DNA from: Apoda limacodes
Taxonomy: Eukaryota; Arthropoda; Insecta; Lepidoptera; Limacodidae
Length of the DNA stretch: 64,000 nt
Assembly (NCBI GenBank): GCA_946406115.1
Contig: OX291554.1
Span: 12,907,092-12,971,091, forward strand
Reading direction: 5' to 3'
Every line of letters begins with the position of its first letter. Position 1 is the stretch's first letter. The notes under the pieces were generated by a model that ran no database searches, was not told the DNA's origin, and was given only the letters and a program-made list of their open reading frames with translations. A program made the position numbers and the translations under genes. Below, piece after piece: positions 59,565 to 64,000 of this stretch.

Positions 59565-60569
59565 ATGGCAAGTTTAACCCTGGAGCAAAGGGCTGAAATA
59601 ATATTTCTCTTCGAAGATGGACATAGTATTAGTGCTATATCACGAGAACTCAATATATCGCGATTCACTGTGAGGTTTTGGATTAGGCGTCACGGCGAAG
59701 AAGGGCAAATAACAGATCATAGAAATAATTCAGGACGACGACCGATACTAACCGCCGCGCAAATAACAGAAATCATTCGTCGTTACGAAGAGAATGGTTT
59801 CACACCAACTAGTTATTTTGCTGCTTTATATGGTGTGAGTGCTTGGACGATCCGACGAGCTTGGCACAATGTTGGACTACACTACAGAGACCATGCTATT
59901 AAAGTGGAGCTGAAACCTCACCACAGAATAGCCCGGCTTAACTTTGCGCTATGACATCTCGATTTTGATTGGTCGAATACTATATTTACCGATGAAAAAA
60001 CTTTTAAATCAAGCCAATTCGGAAGATTAACTTTATGGCGCTACAATCGAACTCGGTATGATGAAGGTCATATTGTGCCTCAAAACGAGTCAGGTCGCAT
60101 TACAGTAAACTTATGGGGGTGGATGAGCCTTGACGGCGTCGGAGAACTGGCGTCGTTAGAGAATAGGGCTACGGCCATTAATTATGTGTCGCTTTTGAAA
60201 GAAGTGATGCTGCCTACTGTGCGCGTAGTGTATCCTGTAACGGAATTCCCACACATTACTTACGTTCAAGATAGTGCACAGATACACACAGCCTGTGCTA
60301 TTATGGCGTGGTTCAACCTGCACCGTGACATTCGTCCCATTCAATGGCCCGCTCGGTCTGCTGATTTAAACCCTATTGAAAACTTATGGGGGCTTATGGT
60401 TCAACGCTGGGACTGTCAAAATGAAAGAAACCCTCAAGCTCTTAGATCACACTGGGCTCAAGTATGGGATGATTTCAGAGGTACTGATCTATGCACGCGT
60501 CTTGTTGCATCTATGCAAGATAGATTACGTGCCGTCATAGCTGCAGAGGGAGGTTATACTAGATATTAA
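59565..60569 (+). pseudogene. IS630-Tc1-mariner transposase, DD35E, nearly intact, one stop
   Basis: The frame has 334 codons and one TGA at codon 130 (59952-59954). Two helix-turn-helix units come first: about residues 5-45 ('LEQRAEIIFLFEDGHSISAI'), then a GRR linker, then about 62-108 ('YGVSAWTIRRAWHNVGL'). The catalytic triad is complete: Asp143 in 'IFTDEKTF', Asp236 in 'YVQDSAQIH' and Glu272 in 'DLNPIENLWG'. There are 35 residues between the last two, not the 34 of standard Tc1. Length is normal for the family. An AATAAA at 60569-60574 overlaps the stop codon. With the TGA read as a stop, no enzyme forms. I cannot tell whether the stop is a fixed lesion or a sequence error. Confidence 0.92.
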
Positions 60570-60697
60570 ATAAAGATTTTCGAAGTGTCTATTTTATTAT
60601 TTCTTCATATTCTTATTTAAAAAACTAAAATATTAGTTTTTTCAAAGAAGGTTTTCTATATATTAAAACTTGATAGTAGTCAGTCCATCTCCTAGAG

Positions 60698-61098
60698 CAG
60701 AGATGGCGCACCCATGGCAATTCGGGCACGCCAATCATTTATGAAATTTCTATTTTCACCTACGTATGCTTGCCATTAATTTTTAGAAATGAACTCTAGT
60801 TTAGCTTCCATACTGCTTAGTAATAAAGTACGAGCCTGCCCTAATGTGAGATTTTTAGCACCTAATTTGCAACAGCAAAAATCACACAATTTTTTTTTTT
60901 TAATTTAATATTAAACATTTCGATTGCTGTAAACATTTTGAGCTGCAAGTATCTAAATAGCTTTAAGTTAACAGCAATTCGTTTAATTTTTCTCCATTAT
61001 TATTAAGTAACCCAGATTTTTTGACTGCACGTCATAGGTACAGTATTGTTTTTTTCATAGAAAATGGCACATTCATTAATAAAGGTTGGCCATCCCTG
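60698..61098. mobile_element. hAT-type MITE with perfect 8-bp target duplication
   Basis: Left end 'cagagatggcgcacc' and right end (reverse complement) 'cagggatggccaacc' match at 12 of 15 positions. Both sides are flanked by 'tcctagag' (60690-60697 and 61099-61106), an exact 8-bp duplication as made by hAT transposases. At 401 bp it has no coding capacity. It lies 120 bp after the DD35E gene and is a different superfamily. Confidence 0.93.
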
Positions 61099-61106
61099 TC
61101 CTAGAG

Positions 61107-62447
61107 CGATTGATTGTCATATTAGAAAAAAGATAATCTATGGTCAATCAAATTATTATAAAAAAATTTGGAAAATCCAAAAGTGCACGCCTCATAGCGG
61201 TCATTCAAATTTTAAAAAAAATATTCTAAAACAAAAACTCAAGTTTTTTAAAATAAAATAACAAATAAGGTGAGGAAAAAATATACTATAAAATAAAAAT
61301 AAAAAATATATATATAGATATACAGTATACAGTGGTATATTAGTTTTTTATAAATTATAATTAAACGACAGTACTTAGAACGCTAATATTAACTAGGAAT
61401 CAGCACAGTGTAATACTTTATATATTAAAAACGAAAGTGTTCCGGTAAGATGAATTTTTCGACCAATTTCTCTGCCACATACATGGTCACATAAACACAG
61501 ACTCACGGACGTCCAAGAATGATTAGTTTTAATGTTATTATTTATTATATTGAACAAATCAATTGTTTATAAAATGTACCATATGTGCTAGACAGATTAT
61601 TTAACTTCATATTAGTGCACTCATATTATCCTGTAAGTGTTATATTAAAAAAAAAAACGTCATTTAAGTTTCGAAAGACTGGGTTTCTTGACATGTCGAG
61701 AGTAGAGCACTACCTCACCGCTCCGCTTATGAGGCGTGCAATAGACATTTGGAACTTGTGACTTAAATGTGTGCATGCAATTGTGATCCTTAAGGTGGTT
61801 AACATTTTCTCACCGCGACTATACAAACAGTGCTAAACAAAGACTAAATTAAACACTTTAGTATCAAAATTTACAACTCTATGTACAAGTAAGTTATTAA
61901 TATGAGTGTAACTTGGCAAGGGCTAGACCGCGGTACCAACTTTGCAAACTAGGGCACTTACAGCCCTGCGTCACTCAGTACAAAAATATACAGCTTTCAA
62001 AATTCTGTCCACGAATCCATGTTTCGTGAAGTTGTATAACTTGATTACTGTGAATCGGTCAAAATGCATTTTGTATTATTTCATTTAATACTAAGTAAAC
62101 AGTGAAAAGCTAGCTAACGAAGCCAAAGTGCATTGAATTAAACTAAGTTTTTCTTCTATGTCAAAAATTTATAATCAAGATAATTAAGTGAAAATTGTTT
62201 ATTGGCACCCAACTTCAAGAAAAAGAAAACACTGGGAGGTTCATAGAAGGGATAACTATATCTAACTGATTACGATGCAGTTTTATACTTTTCATCCCAT
62301 CTATTCGAAAAACGTTGATAGGTTCGCCATTAGGCGGGAGCAAAGTGCGTGTTTGCTCCCGTTCCCTGAGCAGGTAGTAATTCATTTTGATAAATTTCTG
62401 ATAAAAAATTGCTTCTTTTGCTCCCTTGTAATACAATCTACTATTGA
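61107..62447. other. No supported gene; small hairpin
   Basis: AT-rich with a short (TA)n-like run at about 61305-61325. At 62335-62361 'cgggagcaaa' and its complement form 10-bp arms around a 7-base loop. No coding frame recognised. Confidence 0.45.
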
Positions 62448-62622
62448 CTCCCTCGCAGCCTAATTGGTAGGGTGGCCGGCTGCTGAGCAAAGGGTATGGG
62501 TTTAATCCCCGCACTAGACAAACATTAAAAAATTGTATCCGTTGTCTGGTAACCATAACACAAGCTTTGCTAACTTTGGGGCCAGACAGCGCTGCGTGTG
62601 ATGTCCAAAAATATTTATTTAT
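62448..62622 (+). mobile_element. tRNA-headed SINE (family A), with tail
   Basis: The head is 'ccctcgcagcctaattggta' with a B-box-like 'gggtttaatccccgc' that has lost the usual TTCG. The tail reads 'gtctggtaaccataacacaa', 'gctttgctaactttgggg' and ends in 'atatttatttatta'. It shares head and 'gacaaacatt' with 744-925 and supplies the tail that copy lacks. The minus-strand frame across it is not a gene. Confidence 0.75.
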
Positions 62623-63400
62623 TACGAAAGACAATTTACGTTAAAATATAATATGCCTACACGGTTTTGTTAGCAGTATGGTATTGACATGGATAAGTAG
62701 AGTTTATGCAAAAAGCGGTATTGGCAAGCGGTAACATATGTGATTTTATGTTTGTAATTTGCACCTGGTACCACTATACTAAAACTATCAGGCGCGATTT
62801 AAAACTGACGATGCATATGTAAATAAAACTTGAAAAACTGTTCATATAAATTCATTTCTGATAGCTTTATGGCCAATCCAACCCTTTTTGTGTTAACCGA
62901 TGTTTGAAGCGCTGCCAACTGTCATGTGCCAAGCCAAGCTTTACTTAAACCTATACAGTATGAAGTAATTTACAACCTTACAACGGCAATACATTCTAAA
63001 ACAAAAATATTTTAATTTAAGATTTAATTCAAAATGTATAGAGGATTCATTATTACATTCATATTTTAAAATTTTCAGATACGCTTCTTCGCACTCATAG
63101 CGTGTGTGTGTATGTGTTCGGCGCCAACTATATCGAGAGAAAAGATATATCAAAACTAATATATCGCCAAAAGTCCTGACAAATGTTGCCAAGTTTTATA
63201 GTGATGGGTCAAACGGTATCGGAGTTCATCGATCTTTCATATACATATAGCACGCACGATTTAACTCTTTCCGTCGTACACAAACTTGGCGTCCTGTTAA
63301 GCGGTGGCATTCTCGTACAAACTTTTTCCCATTTTTTACCAAAGAAATCAGCCATATCGGTCGAGCCGTCATACATGTAGCAATTTTTTTTTCAACACCG
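62623..63400. other. No supported gene; short repeat fragment
   Basis: 62884-62945 is a small relative of the dispersed segment at 54165-54300. Around 63100 there is a short (GT)n. Overlapping frames on both strands at 63183-63483 are unassigned. Confidence 0.4.
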
Positions 63401-63482
63401 TCAGCGGCGTTGTTTAGCGCGGTGGACTTTGTACTAAGCCTCCCGTAAAAGAGGCCTATGCCGCTGTAGTGGGTGTTATACA
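63401..63482 (+). mobile_element. SINE 3'-tail fragment
   Basis: 'gcggtggactttgtactaag', 'cctcccgtaaaagaggccta' and 'tgccgctgtagtggg' are the tail of a family B-like lepidopteran SINE ('gaggcctatgcccagcagtg' type). No head is present. Confidence 0.6.
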
Positions 63483-64000
63483 TATAGATGTTAATGTGAC
63501 TACCTATTTTAAACCCATTTTATTGATTTTGTTTTTGATGATTGTAACTAATTTCATTTGTTAGTTGACCGCAATACCAATTTGAATCAATTACAATTTG
63601 TGTTTAAGAGTACCGATAAAAGCTTAGACTGAGAGTTTAAGCTTGTCGCAGACCTAAATTGAAGTTGGATTGGGATTGTTACTGATTCCAAAAGTTACCC
63701 TCCTGCTCTTGTAAGCTTTCTAACTGACTCATTAAATGCTTTTCCATCTATATCTAAAATCCAAATCTCGGCGAATGCAGTCGCCAAACGTTAGCATCCT
63801 TCAGCATATTTTCTGCAAAGACTTCCAGTTCTGTAGTCTGTCCTATGGACTGCGCAATAGGTATATCCGCTCATAATTAACCACTCGTTAGAAAGAGACG
63901 AAGATAATATGCAGTCTCTTTTCTCTTTTCTGCAAAAAAATCAAATGAAAAGAGAAAAATACTCGTCGCACGCTCGCTTCGTATCTTATGTTTCTCACGT
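63483..64000. other. No supported gene
   Basis: AT-rich with no repeat ends. 'gaaagagacgaagataat' and 'tctcttttctctttt' near the window end weakly echo the repeat at 36862-37050. Confidence 0.4.

Overview
The window looks like about 64 kb of AT-rich nuclear DNA from a moth or butterfly (Lepidoptera). The basis is the repeat content. There are tRNA-headed SINEs whose tails carry the lepidopteran phrases (fragments such as 'aaaacatcg', 'cacaatccgcactgg', 'gggacgta'), 'agcttttgcccgcgg' Helitron-like fragments, 'agggttccgta / cggccaagtgcgag' repeats, and RTE, Jockey and CR1/Jockey-like LINE remains. There is no bacterial or viral gene organisation. I found no host protein-coding gene that I can support. 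Nearly all short open frames in the window are chance or lie in repeats.

Layout. Bases 1-9 kb hold scattered Helitron-like repeats, including an inverted pair at about 2.4-3.06 and 8.14-8.85 kb, a nested 'agggttccgta' repeat at 5.1-5.8 kb, and a tRNA-headed SINE near 0.75 kb. From 9 to 24 kb there are a copy of a splice-donor-bearing repeat (9.66-9.88 kb), SINEs (11.7-12.0 and 23.35-23.6 kb), an RTE LINE fragment (19.4-20.0 kb) and a Tc1/mariner-type MITE with clean TA flanks (22285-22548). From 24 to 34 kb there are a SINE-like tail next to a minus-strand RTE reverse transcriptase end (25.25-25.67 kb), a second LINE relic (27.7-28.5 kb), direct repeats at 29 kb and a foldback repeat (32.2-32.8 kb). 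At 38.29-39.17 kb a hAT MITE holds a nested, internally deleted Tc1 element. LINE remains follow: Jockey RT at 39.5-40.2 kb, and endonuclease plus the start of an RT at 41.4-42.5 kb.

The most striking structure is a direct tandem duplication at 45186-52548. Two units lie 3715 bp apart; 3648 bp of each pair up, and I noticed one base difference. The junction is not simple. It contains a 110-bp hairpin MITE with TAA target duplications, then a 55-bp inverted copy of the MITE's left flank, a 15-bp filler, and then the restart of the unit. This looks like a template-switch junction, or an assembly artefact that mimics one.

The last 7 kb hold a TIR-flanked element (57.64-59.10 kb) with a pogo-like TIR element nested inside it. 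The pogo-like element keeps a spliced leader and a 50-residue transposase start. Next comes a nearly intact IS630-Tc1-mariner transposase of DD35E type with one in-frame stop (59565-60569), and then a hAT MITE with a perfect 8-bp target duplication (60698-61098). The elements do not form a pathway. They record successive insertions, nesting and local rearrangement in an intergenic or intronic region.
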